64,000 nucleotides of DNA from a virus, in IMG/VR virus record IMGVR_UViG_3300040801_001812, positions 1 to 64,000 of that record; one strand, written 5' to 3'. Under the pieces are notes generated by a model. It was not told the origin of the DNA, did no database searches, and saw only the letters and a list, made by a program, of their open reading frames with translations. Shown piece after piece: positions 21,570-30,895 of this stretch; within the stretch, counting starts at the first letter, position 1; every line of letters begins with the position of its first letter. The translations under genes and the position numbers were made by a program.

Positions 21570-22163
21570 CTACTCCTCATCGTACCCGAAAGCATCGAGA
21601 AGGAGTTCTCCGAGCTTTTCCTTCATCACACGGTTCAAGATGTAGGTAGGGAAGCACACGGCGTTCTTGACCTTGGTGAGGTCGGTCTCCTCCGTCACCA
21701 CATCAGCGGTGATAACCTGCACGAGGTCGGATTCCACACCCAGGGTCGTAGCGAGATGAACCCCGAGTTGGGACAGGCTACGATTCCTCACAAAACCCGA
21801 GAGGCTGTACTTGTCGAGGTACTCGATGGCAGTCATCATCCCCTCGGGGGAACTGGTGTACAGCTCCCGGTTGTTCTTCTCCCAGTATCCGATGCAACGC
21901 GGGGGGCCGTCCAGCAGGTTCGGGGGGCTTTCTGGCTCAGACTCCTCCTCATCGGCGAAGTCATCCACGTCCACGTTGATCCTGGTGTTAATAGGTTGAG
22001 ACACCTGGAGGGTCTCCAGCTTGTTGTGGAGAGAGGCTACCAAATCCGTTAGCCCGGTGACAGCGTTACTCAGGTCTGCGTTGTCCCTCTCAAACTTGGC
22101 GAGCAACTCCAGGGCGGCGTCTTCAGAGAGGGCAGGACGAGAAGTGGGTGTGTTTTCAGACAT
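21570..22163 (-). CDS. Hypothetical protein
   Basis: 197 residues. Helical N-terminus (LELLAKFERDNADLSNAV), an acidic linker around residue 75 (DDFADEEESEPESPP), and a C-terminal helical domain. The two-domain layout with an acidic linker gives no clear function. Family not recognised. Confidence 0.65.
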   Translation of the reverse strand: MSENTPTSRPALSEDAALELLAKFERDNADLSNAVTGLTDLVASLHNKLETLQVSQPINTRINVDVDDFADEEESEPESPPNLLDGPPRCIGYWEKNNRELYTSSPEGMMTAIEYLDKYSLSGFVRNRSLSQLGVHLATTLGVESDLVQVITADVVTEETDLTKVKNAVCFPTYILNRVMKEKLGELLLDAFGYDEE

Positions 22164-22204
22164 TTCATCTCCTTTTGCGGTACTAATTAATGATACTGAT
22201 ACAA

Positions 22205-22236
22205 ATACAACAACCCCACCTTACAGGAAGGTGGGG
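22205..22236 (-). terminator. Rho-independent terminator overlapping a promoter
   Basis: A perfect 9-bp stem (22214-22222 with 22228-22236, CCCCACCTT/AAGGTGGGG) with a 5-nt loop is followed on the minus strand by TTGTTGTATTTG. It ends the operon that finishes with the gene at 22276. Confidence 0.75.
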
Positions 22237-22246
22237 CCGGTGTCAA
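22218..22246 (-). promoter_or_regulatory. Promoter whose -10 lies in the terminator stem
   Basis: TTGACA (22241-22246), 17 bp, TAAGGT (22218-22223). The -10 is built from the descending arm of the terminator hairpin. Further A/T-rich sequence at 22165-22210 (TTGTTG, 17 bp, TTAATT) could act as a second promoter. Confidence 0.45.
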
Positions 22247-22275
22247 TAGATTACGGGGACAGTATCTCGGTTTTC

Positions 22276-22458
22276 TCAGTCCTCCAGGTGTTCCACAATA
22301 GGCTGTTCCTGCGGGTTCACCACACGCGACATGCCGGTGTCAAGGTCCTTGACCCTAAGCATCTGACCCCCGTTATCAGAGATGATGTCCTCAACGAGGG
22401 CGACTCGCTCGCCGCCTCGACTGTCACGCACAACGACTTTTTGACCTTCGTGATACAT
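22276..22458 (-). CDS. Small SH3-like hypothetical protein
   Basis: 60 residues. The pattern HEGQKVVVRDSRGG, RVALVEDII and MLRVKDLDTG suggests a small five-strand SH3-like barrel, as in KOW-like phage proteins. Last gene before the terminator at 22205. Confidence 0.6.
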   Translation of the reverse strand: MYHEGQKVVVRDSRGGERVALVEDIISDNGGQMLRVKDLDTGMSRVVNPQEQPIVEHLED

Positions 22459-22470
22459 AGGATCCTCCTG

Positions 22471-23178
22471 TTAGACGAGTTCGAGCTTCGGCTTGTCCTC
22501 GTCCTCTTGCGCCTCCTCTGCGGGTGCAGGCTTGGCAGGTTCTTCATGCTTGGCGAGTCCAAACTCCTTCGCGAGTGCATCGAGTTCTTCTTCCTCAAGA
22601 CCATCCGGATTGGCAGTCAACCACTGGGGTAGTTGGAATTGGTCCCCATTCACCTTACGGAAGCGACGGGGATTAGCGTTGAACTCACGAGCGTGCTCGA
22701 TGGCGTCCTCCATCTTGTAGGTGCCGTTCATGAGCTTCTCGTTAACCTCGCTCATAAAGTGCCCATGGGCCACGTGCTCCTCAATGAAACGTTCAAGACC
22801 ATACTTGGGCATCTCGCCCAACACACCTTCGACAACGAGGTCTTCGAAGAAACAGGAAACCGCGCCCTCAGCCGTTTGCGGTGGCACCGTGTCGTCCACC
22901 AGCCCAGTATCCTTATCCAAAGGCTGAGTGAGCAGCAGCCCAACGTGGTTAAGGTAGTCCATAAGACCATTGAACCGGGAGGCAAGCACACGATTCTGCA
23001 TAGCCAGTAGCTGGCCCTGTTGTTCAAGCTGCGAGATCATGCGGAAAAACGGATGGTTTTTCAATTGGTTCTCAGCAGCCACTTGTTGGGCGGCGATGTC
23101 GTCAGCGCCCGGAGCCTGCCCAGGCATGATGATCTTGCCACCACGATTGCGTACATCATTAGGTTTACGGATGCTCAC
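22471..23178 (-). CDS. Hypothetical protein
   Basis: 235 residues. N-terminal 60 residues low in structure and glutamine-rich (AAQQVAAENQLKN), a helical middle with FFEDLVVEGVLGEMPK, and a proline/alanine/glutamate tail (AKPAPAEEAQEDEDKPK). Family not recognised. It is directly followed on both sides by genes with little spacing. Confidence 0.65.
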   Translation of the reverse strand: MSIRKPNDVRNRGGKIIMPGQAPGADDIAAQQVAAENQLKNHPFFRMISQLEQQGQLLAMQNRVLASRFNGLMDYLNHVGLLLTQPLDKDTGLVDDTVPPQTAEGAVSCFFEDLVVEGVLGEMPKYGLERFIEEHVAHGHFMSEVNEKLMNGTYKMEDAIEHAREFNANPRRFRKVNGDQFQLPQWLTANPDGLEEEELDALAKEFGLAKHEEPAKPAPAEEAQEDEDKPKLELV

Positions 23179-24090
23179 TTAGTCCTCCTCGTCTTCTGCT
23201 TCTAGTAACTCTTCGACAGGATCGAGGTCAAGGTCCAGTGCGTCCTGGTCCTCATCCCCCGCCTTCAGCTTACGACGCGTCTTAGCCTTGGCACGCTGCT
23301 CTTCTTCCTCGGCTTCTTTGAGTTCCTCAAGATGGATGGTCAAAGCATCCAGAACGTCCTCATCAATGTCCTCCGGTCCCATGCCTGTGACGAACTTCGA
23401 AGCCGCCTTCATGTAGTCAGGAACGGCGCTAAGGATCTTGTCCAGCTCGGTCTGCCCAAATGTGGGTATCGCTGATGGGTCCTCGGTACCGTCAAGCCTG
23501 AGGTTCGATGGATGGGGATAGAACGCCTTGCCGTGTACACCGTAGGTGAGGGCACGGAATAGAGTCAACTTCATCTTCCACACGTCGAGGATAGTCCTGA
23601 TGATCAGGTACTCATCCTTCATCTTGTTCTCATCCGTCACGTCGGAGAGACGCTCATTGAGTGTGGTGAGCTGCTCGTTGAGGCCACGGTCGATATCGGT
23701 GATATACCGGCTCATAGCCTTGCGTGCGGCCTTCACAGCGTCCTTGTTGGCTAAGCGGGTCACCTGTCGCTTGAGGAACGTCCAGCGATCACGCTTCTGC
23801 CAACTACGCACCGTGTGGACATTGAGGTTGAACTTCTTCGCGATCTCGCTCGGCATCGCCTGCCCACTGATATACATGATCTTAGCCACATAGCGGACGG
23901 CGTCTGGGTACTTGTCGTACTCCTTCACAACCATCTGTTCCCCTGAGTTGGGGTCGATGATGATCTTATCCTTCCGCTTGCTCTTGATCGGGGAGCCGGT
24001 CTGCTTCTTCGGAGCCTTTGGTTTTGGTTTTGGCTTCGGTTTCGGCTTCGCTACTCCCTTACGTGTGCGCGATACTCCGCGTTTCGCCAT
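23179..24090 (-). CDS. HTH protein resembling a terminase small subunit
   Basis: 303 residues from ATG 24090. The N-terminus is basic with KPKPKPKPKPK and KAPKKQTGSPIKSKRKDK. A helix-turn-helix follows near residue 80 (MPSEIAKKFNLNVHTVRSWQ, then KRDRW), which is the DNA-binding element of many phage terminase small subunits. A long helical part and an acidic tail complete it. No large terminase gene is visible nearby, so a regulatory role is equally possible. Confidence 0.55.
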   Translation of the reverse strand: MAKRGVSRTRKGVAKPKPKPKPKPKAPKKQTGSPIKSKRKDKIIIDPNSGEQMVVKEYDKYPDAVRYVAKIMYISGQAMPSEIAKKFNLNVHTVRSWQKRDRWTFLKRQVTRLANKDAVKAARKAMSRYITDIDRGLNEQLTTLNERLSDVTDENKMKDEYLIIRTILDVWKMKLTLFRALTYGVHGKAFYPHPSNLRLDGTEDPSAIPTFGQTELDKILSAVPDYMKAASKFVTGMGPEDIDEDVLDALTIHLEELKEAEEEEQRAKAKTRRKLKAGDEDQDALDLDLDPVEELLEAEDEED

Positions 24091-24626
24091 CAATCCTCCC
24101 AACGCAACACAGAGTCGCCCAGATAGATGAGGTCATCAACCAACTCTATCCGACGCTCGTACACCCCGTGCATCGTATTTTCAAACGCCGCGATGAACCT
24201 TTGGACACCCGGCCAGTTGCGCTGCGCTGCCTTGAAGGCGGGCGCAAACACGCCACTACCAGACACGATAACCACCGCATCGAAGTTCGAGGCGTGAGAT
24301 ATGAAGTCCATCTGCATCATCGAACTGACAGTGCCCTTCCACTCATCGTCCTCATCGTACCCCTCTGGGAAATTGCGAACGCGCAGGGTATAGCCGGTAC
24401 GCTTAAGGAACTCGAAAAAGGCTTGGCCTTGGTACTTGGGCGTCTTGACCACGTATCCAAACACCGTAGTGTCCAAGTCATCCTCGACGTCGAGCAGGGA
24501 CAGATCAGCGACGTGTCGCTCGATTTCATCGACCAGTAGTGAGTAGTCGATACGACCTGTCTCGTGACTGAAGTTGCGGGAGCCGTAAAAGACATTCTGG
24601 ACATCAACTTGAATTAGAAGTCTCAT
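24090..24626 (-). CDS. NYN/PIN-like domain protein with altered active site
   Basis: 178 residues. Begins LLIQVDVQNVFYGSRNF and has FDAVVIVSGSGVFAPAFKAA near residue 115, the outline of an NYN (LabA-like) PIN-fold nuclease. In active members this block reads SGDGDF; here both aspartates are replaced (SGSGVF). Only the first Asp of VDVQN remains. It may bind RNA without cutting it. Overlaps the nuclease-like gene upstream. Confidence 0.6.
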   Translation of the reverse strand: MRLLIQVDVQNVFYGSRNFSHETGRIDYSLLVDEIERHVADLSLLDVEDDLDTTVFGYVVKTPKYQGQAFFEFLKRTGYTLRVRNFPEGYDEDDEWKGTVSSMMQMDFISHASNFDAVVIVSGSGVFAPAFKAAQRNWPGVQRFIAAFENTMHGVYERRIELVDDLIYLGDSVLRWED

Positions 24627-25233
24627 AAGTGGCCCCTAGTTGCTCGCAGAAATCTTGAAGCCCACCAGCAGGGTGCAAAGAAAGTAGCCTATCAAACTCA
24701 CTGATAATAACATACCCTTTGCGGTCTCCGGTGTCAAGTGCAACACGCATGACCGGGGTTGGGGCGAAAACGTCCTCCAGGGCATAATACAGGTCACGTT
24801 CCTCGCAACCCCAATGGATCCCGGTATTGATCCTCACGTCGTGCTCCCACGCAGCGAAGTAAACCCTGCGGAAGTTTTTGGTGAACACCAATAACGGGTG
24901 TCTCTTGTTAGAGATAAGGTTGTCGTAGGGGTGACACTTATCATGGGCGTCTTCTCTGAACCACGTCATGATCACCGAATCCGCACCCTGCTCCCAGACC
25001 TGCTTCCACGTCCAAGTCTCACGGTTACGACACTCGATAAACCACCGGAAATGTTCCAGCACTGGGGGCTTGATAATGAGGTCCCCACGCTCAACATGCC
25101 CCCCCGACATAGGTGTTCGGTGGATCAGGTTATGCTGATCTTTACGCGAGACGCCGGGGAGGAAGTGGTCAGCAAGTTGTTTTGCAATATCCAACTCGAA
25201 ACCGTTTCCTTTGGTCTTGGATTTCTTGCCCAT
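24604..25233 (-). CDS. PD-(D/E)XK nuclease-like protein
   Basis: 209 residues. The N-terminal half has KGNGFELDIAKQLADHF, SGGHVERGDLIIKPP and WFIECRNRETW, in the order alpha-Glu, GD, ECK-like of resolvase/endonuclease folds, with arginine in place of the usual lysine. Such enzymes resolve branched DNA or act as repair nucleases. The C-terminal half is not recognised. Lies in the recombination gene cluster. Confidence 0.55.
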   Translation of the reverse strand: MGKKSKTKGNGFELDIAKQLADHFLPGVSRKDQHNLIHRTPMSGGHVERGDLIIKPPVLEHFRWFIECRNRETWTWKQVWEQGADSVIMTWFREDAHDKCHPYDNLISNKRHPLLVFTKNFRRVYFAAWEHDVRINTGIHWGCEERDLYYALEDVFAPTPVMRVALDTGDRKGYVIISEFDRLLSLHPAGGLQDFCEQLGATYETSNSS

Positions 25234-25240
25234 AACTTAC

Positions 25241-25567
25241 CTACCTCTCATCCTTCTGAACATTGCAGAAGCCAATCCGCTGGTTGAAGTCGTCCTCCAC
25301 AACCTCGTACACCAACTCAGTGAGGGCCGCGTTAAAGCCCTCTTCATCGAACATGGTGCACCCATCGTCGGACTGGACAAAAGAGCAGATATCATCCGGC
25401 TCTTCTTCGGGGTCAAGTCCATCGAGATGGTCGTAGATAAGCTGGTCAATGTCGCTCCAGTCAATGGTGGTATGTAGCTGGCCGTGCCCGATGAACCCGT
25501 CGTCCACTTCCCACGAAACAACCAAATCCGTATGCGGGTCCACGTCACTGATGGTGAAATCAGACAT
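25241..25567 (-). CDS. Acidic hypothetical protein
   Basis: 108 residues, rich in aspartate and glutamate (HLDGLDPEEEPDDICSF). No basic patch. It could be a DNA mimic or protein-binding protein, but no motif supports a function. Confidence 0.6.
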   Translation of the reverse strand: MSDFTISDVDPHTDLVVSWEVDDGFIGHGQLHTTIDWSDIDQLIYDHLDGLDPEEEPDDICSFVQSDDGCTMFDEEGFNAALTELVYEVVEDDFNQRIGFCNVQKDER

Positions 25568-25569
25568 TC

Positions 25570-27546
25570 TTAGTTCCCTTCCAGAGTCGCTGCCCCGTTC
25601 TCCTTGGTTACCCTCATAACCTCGGGGAAAAGGGGCTTCAGATGCTCGTGATGGCTGATGACGATCACATGCCCCATCTCAGCCTCTTCAAGCGCGTAGA
25701 GAGCCTGCTGGACACCTGTGCGGTCCAGCCCGTCGAAGATCTCGTCACAGATCAGCAGGTTGCTCTCGAACACGCCCATGTCACGGAAGTATTCTATTAA
25801 GCCCAGTGTGACAGCAAGGTTGATTCTGTTGCGCTCTCCGGTGGAGTTGGCACCGTACACGGAGGAGCCTTTCGAGTTGACGGCACTGATCTGAATCGAC
25901 TCCTGCACCGTCTTACTCTTGGTCTCCTTGAACGCACGGAGACTCACCGTAAGATCCCCTCCGGTGAGTATGTTAGCGTATTTCTGGATACGAGCGGAGA
26001 TACGCGGGAGCACCGTCTCGATGAAGAGGCTCGGAACACCCTTCGGCCCGAACCCCTTCTTCCAGAACTCCAGGTTATCACGCACGATAACTGCCTGAGC
26101 GAGCTGGAGCTGAAGTTCGTCACGACGGTCCTCAGCATCCTTCTTCGCGTTCTTGGCAACCGTGTGCTCTTTCTTCGCCCGATCAATCAACGCTCGGCTG
26201 GTTTTGATCTTGGCGACTGTCTGTTCTTTCAGTCGCTTCGTGTTGTTGTAAGCGATCTCGGCCTCGTCTACCGCTTTTGACAACGCTTCGGGGGGCTTGC
26301 TTTTAACTTTAGCGTCCCGAATAGCTCCTCGAACAGCGTCTCTCTCAGTAATTGCTTTTTCAACATCGAGGGTGGCGGTGTCAAGCGCCCGTTTACGTTC
26401 CGACTCCAACTCTTCAAGAGCGCGTCGGTCTCGGTGTATCGCATCTTTGGCTTCCTTGGATCTCTCCTGATAGTCTGTAAGGTCGCCCTCGTGCGCGGCT
26501 TGCGTCTCTTGACCACATGTCGGACACTTCCCTTTGGCTCGCAGACTCTCAATCTTCGAGATCTGTTTGGTCAATAATGCGTGGTCTTGTTCTGACGAAT
26601 GAAGTCGCTCACGAGCCTCATCGATCTCCGAACTGTTGTAGTGAAGAGTGACTTTTTGGAGGTGAGCGTTGGCATTCACAACCGCCTGATCTGCTAGGTC
26701 ATACTCCTTCTCAAGAGCATCCAGATCTTCGGCAGCGTCCACCTCGAACGCCTCCAGTTTATCCTCGGCCATTTCCAACTGCTCAGCCATCTTGCTGAGG
26801 TCGCCTTTGAGGTCCTCCACCTCGGCAACCATCGCCTTGCTCTTCTTCAACTCAGCTTTAGCCTCGGCCTTCGCCCGACGCATTTGCTCAGTGTATTGAG
26901 TAATTGACACATCGAGGCGAGCGATATCCATGCCCAACTGCGTACACTTCGTGTCGGCCACCACCAGCTTCTTACCCACAAACTCCTGGGTCTCCGCTGC
27001 CACAGCCATGTCCACAAGATCAGAAAGGATGTCCTTCCGGGTTCGATCCGAGCTGGGAGCGAACAGCAGGGGGTACGCACCGTCGAGGAGCACGAGGTTA
27101 CTGAACTGGATAACGTCAATGCCCAGCGCCCCGTTGATGACGTCCTGAGCTTCCTTACCCGTGTACGTGGTGTGCGATCCCTTACTCGTGAGCAGGGGAA
27201 TGACGTCCACGTGCAACTTGTGCGAAGACATGGTCCGTTCCCGGCGTACAACATATCTATTGTCTCCGTCCTCGAAGGTTAGATCGACAACAGCCTTCTT
27301 CTCGCCCTCACGGATAACATGCTCAACGGTCAGGGACTTATCGATGGCCTGTCGGGTCGTCTCCCCATAGAGCGCCCACTTGATGGCCTCTGCGAAGCTG
27401 GACTTACCCGAGCCGTTATCATCCGCTGCTGTGCTGTCAAGGTTCCGACCCAAGAGCAACCGAGTGGCCTTATCGGAGAGGTCGTAGTCAATAACCTGCT
27501 CCAGGGCCATGAAGTTCTGGATGATGAGGTGCTTGAAAGTGATCAT
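25570..27546 (-). CDS. Rad50/SbcC-like recombination ATPase (gp46 type)
   Basis: 658 residues. Walker A NGSGKSS at about 44-50, two long coiled coils flanking a zinc hook CPTCG at about 341-345, ABC signature STGERNRINLAV near 567 and Walker B LLICDEIFDGLD near 600. Together with the Mre11-like product downstream it forms the complex that resects DNA ends for recombination-dependent replication. It is shorter than bacterial SbcC (about 1000 residues) and close to T4 gp46. Its stop overlaps nothing; its start overlaps the Mre11 gene by 4 bp. Confidence 0.92.
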   Translation of the reverse strand: MITFKHLIIQNFMALEQVIDYDLSDKATRLLLGRNLDSTAADDNGSGKSSFAEAIKWALYGETTRQAIDKSLTVEHVIREGEKKAVVDLTFEDGDNRYVVRRERTMSSHKLHVDVIPLLTSKGSHTTYTGKEAQDVINGALGIDVIQFSNLVLLDGAYPLLFAPSSDRTRKDILSDLVDMAVAAETQEFVGKKLVVADTKCTQLGMDIARLDVSITQYTEQMRRAKAEAKAELKKSKAMVAEVEDLKGDLSKMAEQLEMAEDKLEAFEVDAAEDLDALEKEYDLADQAVVNANAHLQKVTLHYNSSEIDEARERLHSSEQDHALLTKQISKIESLRAKGKCPTCGQETQAAHEGDLTDYQERSKEAKDAIHRDRRALEELESERKRALDTATLDVEKAITERDAVRGAIRDAKVKSKPPEALSKAVDEAEIAYNNTKRLKEQTVAKIKTSRALIDRAKKEHTVAKNAKKDAEDRRDELQLQLAQAVIVRDNLEFWKKGFGPKGVPSLFIETVLPRISARIQKYANILTGGDLTVSLRAFKETKSKTVQESIQISAVNSKGSSVYGANSTGERNRINLAVTLGLIEYFRDMGVFESNLLICDEIFDGLDRTGVQQALYALEEAEMGHVIVISHHEHLKPLFPEVMRVTKENGAATLEGN

Positions 27547-28673
27547 TCGTCGTCTCCCAGCATCTGGCGAACGAAGTCTTTGCCGAGCACGGTCAGCTCC
27601 CTCGCCCTGTCCTCGTTATCCACGTGCATATGCGCGTACGCCTCAATGGTGTCGTCGAGAGTCACTTGCCGGTCGTTCCCATCCTCATCCTCCAGATCAC
27701 CGAGTACTTCCTCGACCCGGCTACGGAGCTGGCTATCAAGCGGGATAGGCTTGACCACCACGTTGGTGAGCTGGTCCTTAAGTTCTTGAATCTCCTTGGG
27801 ATCTACGTCTGCGGGCAGGTCGATCCGGTAGTAGTCGGTGTCCTTGTTACCGGGGATACCATCAGGCGGAACGTCCCAATCTAGAATCTCGAAACGCGGA
27901 GCCACAGAGCGGGGAGTTTCGTGGAACGACTCCTCGTAGTAGCCGTGCTCATCGAAGTCGATGATCGTAACGCCTGGGGTGTAGGTCGCCTCACCAAAAT
28001 CGTGTTGCAGGGGCGCACCGATGTAGGTGATGTCCGCTCCCTTTATCTCTTGGCGCTTGTGGTAGTGCCCGGAGAAGACCGTGATGCCGTCTGGGATATC
28101 CTCTGGTTTAATCCCTCCGGGCGGCTCGAACTCATGGGCACCATGGACGGCCCCCTGGAATGAGTGGTGCATCAGGAAGATCCTGTTGATCACCTCATCC
28201 GATACGCGACGGTTCTTCATGTCACGTAGAATGGTATCGACAGGAACGCCATAGGAACACATCCAGAGAGCCGTGTGCTGTTTGATCCTGCGGTATCCCA
28301 ACCCCTCCACAAGAGAAAGGTTGGGACCGCCGAACCGCTGAGCCTCTCCACCCACAAACGGAACGATGGAATACTCGTTCCCGTCCATGTCGTGGTTGCC
28401 TGACAGGACGCCCACGAACCGCTTACCGCCCATGAGGTCGATCAGCGCCAGCTCAATCTGACCAGCGATGGGGGGAGTCAGAGTGCCGTGGTAGTGGGTG
28501 ATATCGCCCAAGATAAAGATCTGAGACACCTCCAACTCATCTGCCTTGGTGGCCCAGTACTGGAGGGTCTTCGTCACATACTCGCAACGGGAGTTCACGC
28601 CTGGGGTGTTCGTGGGCTTCCCAAATATCTTGTGATTGGCGAAGTGCGGATCCCCGATCAGCATGAGTTTCAT
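27543..28673 (-). CDS. Mre11/SbcD-like nuclease (gp47 type)
   Basis: 376 residues. Metallophosphoesterase motifs are present in order: GDPHF near residue 7, GDITHYHG near 57, SGNHDMDG near 95 and SGHYHKRQ near 200. These bind two manganese ions. The protein acts with the Rad50-like product as an end-processing nuclease. It is encoded directly upstream of the Rad50 gene (4-bp overlap), the order found in many phages. Confidence 0.92.
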   Translation of the reverse strand: MKLMLIGDPHFANHKIFGKPTNTPGVNSRCEYVTKTLQYWATKADELEVSQIFILGDITHYHGTLTPPIAGQIELALIDLMGGKRFVGVLSGNHDMDGNEYSIVPFVGGEAQRFGGPNLSLVEGLGYRRIKQHTALWMCSYGVPVDTILRDMKNRRVSDEVINRIFLMHHSFQGAVHGAHEFEPPGGIKPEDIPDGITVFSGHYHKRQEIKGADITYIGAPLQHDFGEATYTPGVTIIDFDEHGYYEESFHETPRSVAPRFEILDWDVPPDGIPGNKDTDYYRIDLPADVDPKEIQELKDQLTNVVVKPIPLDSQLRSRVEEVLGDLEDEDGNDRQVTLDDTIEAYAHMHVDNEDRARELTVLGKDFVRQMLGDDE

Positions 28674-28685
28674 ATCGCGTCCTTT

Positions 28686-29777
28686 CTACTCGAAGAACTC
28701 CTCGATGGTAGCACGATCAATGTATCGCTCTTCGAGTTTCTTGATGAGTCGTTCGCGGTCAGGCTTATCCATCGCCTTAAATGCCGCAGGGAAGCCCTTC
28801 TGCTGGAACGACTTGTCTGCACCCTCCATCTCGTAGTACGCGCCCTTCTGCGTAATCCACTCGATTTTCAGGAGGAGATCGAACAGAGACTTCCAACGGT
28901 CCCAGCCCGTATCGAAGATGAGAGGTACCACAGCCTTTTGGAACGGAGCAGCCAACCGGGACTTCTCCATCTCCATCGTGACCAGAAAGCCCTTACGGAC
29001 AGTTCCGGTCTTCAACCATGAACCCTTCCCCCGGTAGAGAACCAGACGGCATCCAGCGTAGTATTTGATGGCGATGCCACCCGTGCTGGTCTGCTTCTCA
29101 CCGAACATCACGCCGATGTTAGTGCGGGTCTGGTTGATCATGACGACGTAACACTCGGACTTGGCGATGGCGTCCTTCAACTTTTTGATGTTGACGCTCC
29201 ACGCCCGTGCGCCAGAGGCAACCTGGATCTCGCCATAGTCAGCCTCGTACTCAGCCTTGCTCGGTGAGGCAGCGATGCTATCCCACACGATAAGGACCTT
29301 GTCGCCCTTCTCTGGGTGCTTCTTGAGGTACTTCAAGGTGCTGTCGATAATCTGGCACCCACCCTCAATATGCTGAGGCTCAACCCAGACAACCTTGTCG
29401 GGGTTCACCCCAAACTCACGGAGTCGTTGCTCTGTGAAACCATGCTCGGTGTCCATCAGGACAACCGTTCCTCCTCGGGACTGCATCTCAGCCATCAGGC
29501 GAGCCGCCAGCGATGACTTACCCATGCCCTCACCCTTGGAGAACAGCTCGGTGATACGGCCAGCGGGGATGCCCCCGCCCAACATATCATCGATGTTAGG
29601 GAGTCCCGTGGGCAGGAACTTGGGAACCGTCACGACCGAACCAGCGTCGGTCATTTTGCTCACGTGAGACTCATTAATGCCTTGTAGATGTCCGATGATA
29701 TCTACGGTGAAATCAGTATCTTGGGAAGAAACGGGGGCAGTGTTACCTGCCCCCTTTCCCGACTTCGCACTAGCCAC
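28686..29777 (-). CDS. recA: RecA/UvsX-like recombinase
   Basis: 363 residues from GTG 29777 behind AAGGAGG. Walker A is GEGMGKSS (82-89); Walker B-type LIVWDSIAA and the RecA segment MINQTRTNIGVMFGEKQT with GGIAIKYYAG follow. It forms filaments on single-stranded DNA and drives strand exchange in phage replication and repair. Its gene lies between SSB and Mre11, as expected for a T4-style recombination module. The P-loop SKGEGMGKSS deviates slightly from the bacterial GPESSGKTT. Confidence 0.93.
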   Translation of the reverse strand: MASAKSGKGAGNTAPVSSQDTDFTVDIIGHLQGINESHVSKMTDAGSVVTVPKFLPTGLPNIDDMLGGGIPAGRITELFSKGEGMGKSSLAARLMAEMQSRGGTVVLMDTEHGFTEQRLREFGVNPDKVVWVEPQHIEGGCQIIDSTLKYLKKHPEKGDKVLIVWDSIAASPSKAEYEADYGEIQVASGARAWSVNIKKLKDAIAKSECYVVMINQTRTNIGVMFGEKQTSTGGIAIKYYAGCRLVLYRGKGSWLKTGTVRKGFLVTMEMEKSRLAAPFQKAVVPLIFDTGWDRWKSLFDLLLKIEWITQKGAYYEMEGADKSFQQKGFPAAFKAMDKPDRERLIKKLEERYIDRATIEEFFE

Positions 29778-29796
29778 GAAATCTTACCTCCTTGGC

Positions 29797-30816
29797 CTAC
29801 TTCTTGACGCGGGCCTTCCCACGCCGTTTCTTCTTCTCGACCACCGGGGCATCGTCGTCCTTGAGGGCCTCTTCGAGGTCATCAGTCAGACCGTCGTCGT
29901 CCGCGTCCTTCGCACGGTCGGCCTTAACCATGGCGGTAACGTCCACGATGTCGTCATCGTCGTCGTCATCCATCCACGAGTCATCGTCCTCATCATCGTC
30001 ATCAGACGACACCGTCGAGGTGTCTTCCTCGGTGTCGTCCTCATCGAAAGGGACATCGTCACCCACATCGTCGTCATCATCCGAAACTTCGAAATCGGTC
30101 TCGTCATCGAGCATGTCGTCCGACAGGAGATCGTCGTCATCAGCGGCATCGCCGAAATCATCAGCGACATAGCCCAGCCGGTCTTGGATGAGCTTGGTCA
30201 GCTCTTCCGCGCTCGGCACCTGAACAAGATCGAGGATCGGAGTCAGCTCGCCCAGCATGTCCTTGATGGCCTGAACTTTATCAAGCACCTTACGTGGCTT
30301 GGGAAGAGGCATGGCCGAGTAGGTCGTACTGAGACCCTGGCCGGTCTTGGTGACGCGGATATCCCGGCCCTTAACAGGATGGAGGATGTTCCCGAACGCC
30401 TCGGTATCAGCAACGATAGTACCGACAGCGGTGAACAGAGTGGAGGGGAGACGAACGACCTGAGGGCCTTTCTCCTCTTCCCCGCGCACGATGGCGCGGA
30501 CAAGGAACTGACGGCGAACAGAGACCTTCTGGGCCTCCTCGTTCATGCCGTTGGCGCGGAGTTCACTGACCATCTCACAGATGGGACAGTCGTCCTCGGC
30601 CCAATTGGTCTCGAAGGGGCAAAACACCGGACGCTTCTCCTCGACGTTGTAGTGGAACCCCACAGGGAGGAACCAGTCTTCAGAGTCGTCACCCGCCTTG
30701 GTAGCAGCGGGGAGGATCCGGATGTCGCACTTGCCATCAGGGAACTTGAACAGGGGAAGGAAGTTGGACTGTTGACGTTCACGGGTTCTACGCAGCGCTT
30801 CGGTGAGCTTACTCAT
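29797..30816 (-). CDS. Single-stranded DNA-binding protein (gp32 type)
   Basis: 339 residues. A zinc site like that of T4 gp32 is visible: His55, Cys66, Cys77 and Cys80 (GFHYN, FCPFE, DCPICE). The N-terminal 20 residues are basic (ALRRTRERQQ), as in the cooperativity domain. From about residue 215 the tail is extremely acidic (long Asp/Glu runs) and ends in a basic KKKRRGKARVKK. The acidic tail recruits replication partners in gp32. It leads the recombination operon with its own promoter and two upstream direct repeats. Confidence 0.85.
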   Translation of the reverse strand: MSKLTEALRRTRERQQSNFLPLFKFPDGKCDIRILPAATKAGDDSEDWFLPVGFHYNVEEKRPVFCPFETNWAEDDCPICEMVSELRANGMNEEAQKVSVRRQFLVRAIVRGEEEKGPQVVRLPSTLFTAVGTIVADTEAFGNILHPVKGRDIRVTKTGQGLSTTYSAMPLPKPRKVLDKVQAIKDMLGELTPILDLVQVPSAEELTKLIQDRLGYVADDFGDAADDDDLLSDDMLDDETDFEVSDDDDDVGDDVPFDEDDTEEDTSTVSSDDDDEDDDSWMDDDDDDDIVDVTAMVKADRAKDADDDGLTDDLEEALKDDDAPVVEKKKRRGKARVKK

Positions 30817-30836
30817 GGTACATTTCTCCTTGTACT

Positions 30837-30875
30837 GTTACGGGTTACTAATCGAGCTACAGGTTACGTGTTACT
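30837..30875 (-). promoter_or_regulatory. Two 13-bp direct repeats in the SSB leader
   Basis: GTTACGGGTTACT (30837-30849) and GTTACGTGTTACT (30863-30875), 26 bp apart start to start on the plus strand. They lie between the promoter and the SSB start codon. They could be a translational operator for SSB, as gp32 represses its own mRNA, or a protein-binding operator. Confidence 0.5.
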
Positions 30876-30895
30876 GATAGTTGTACAACGCCATC

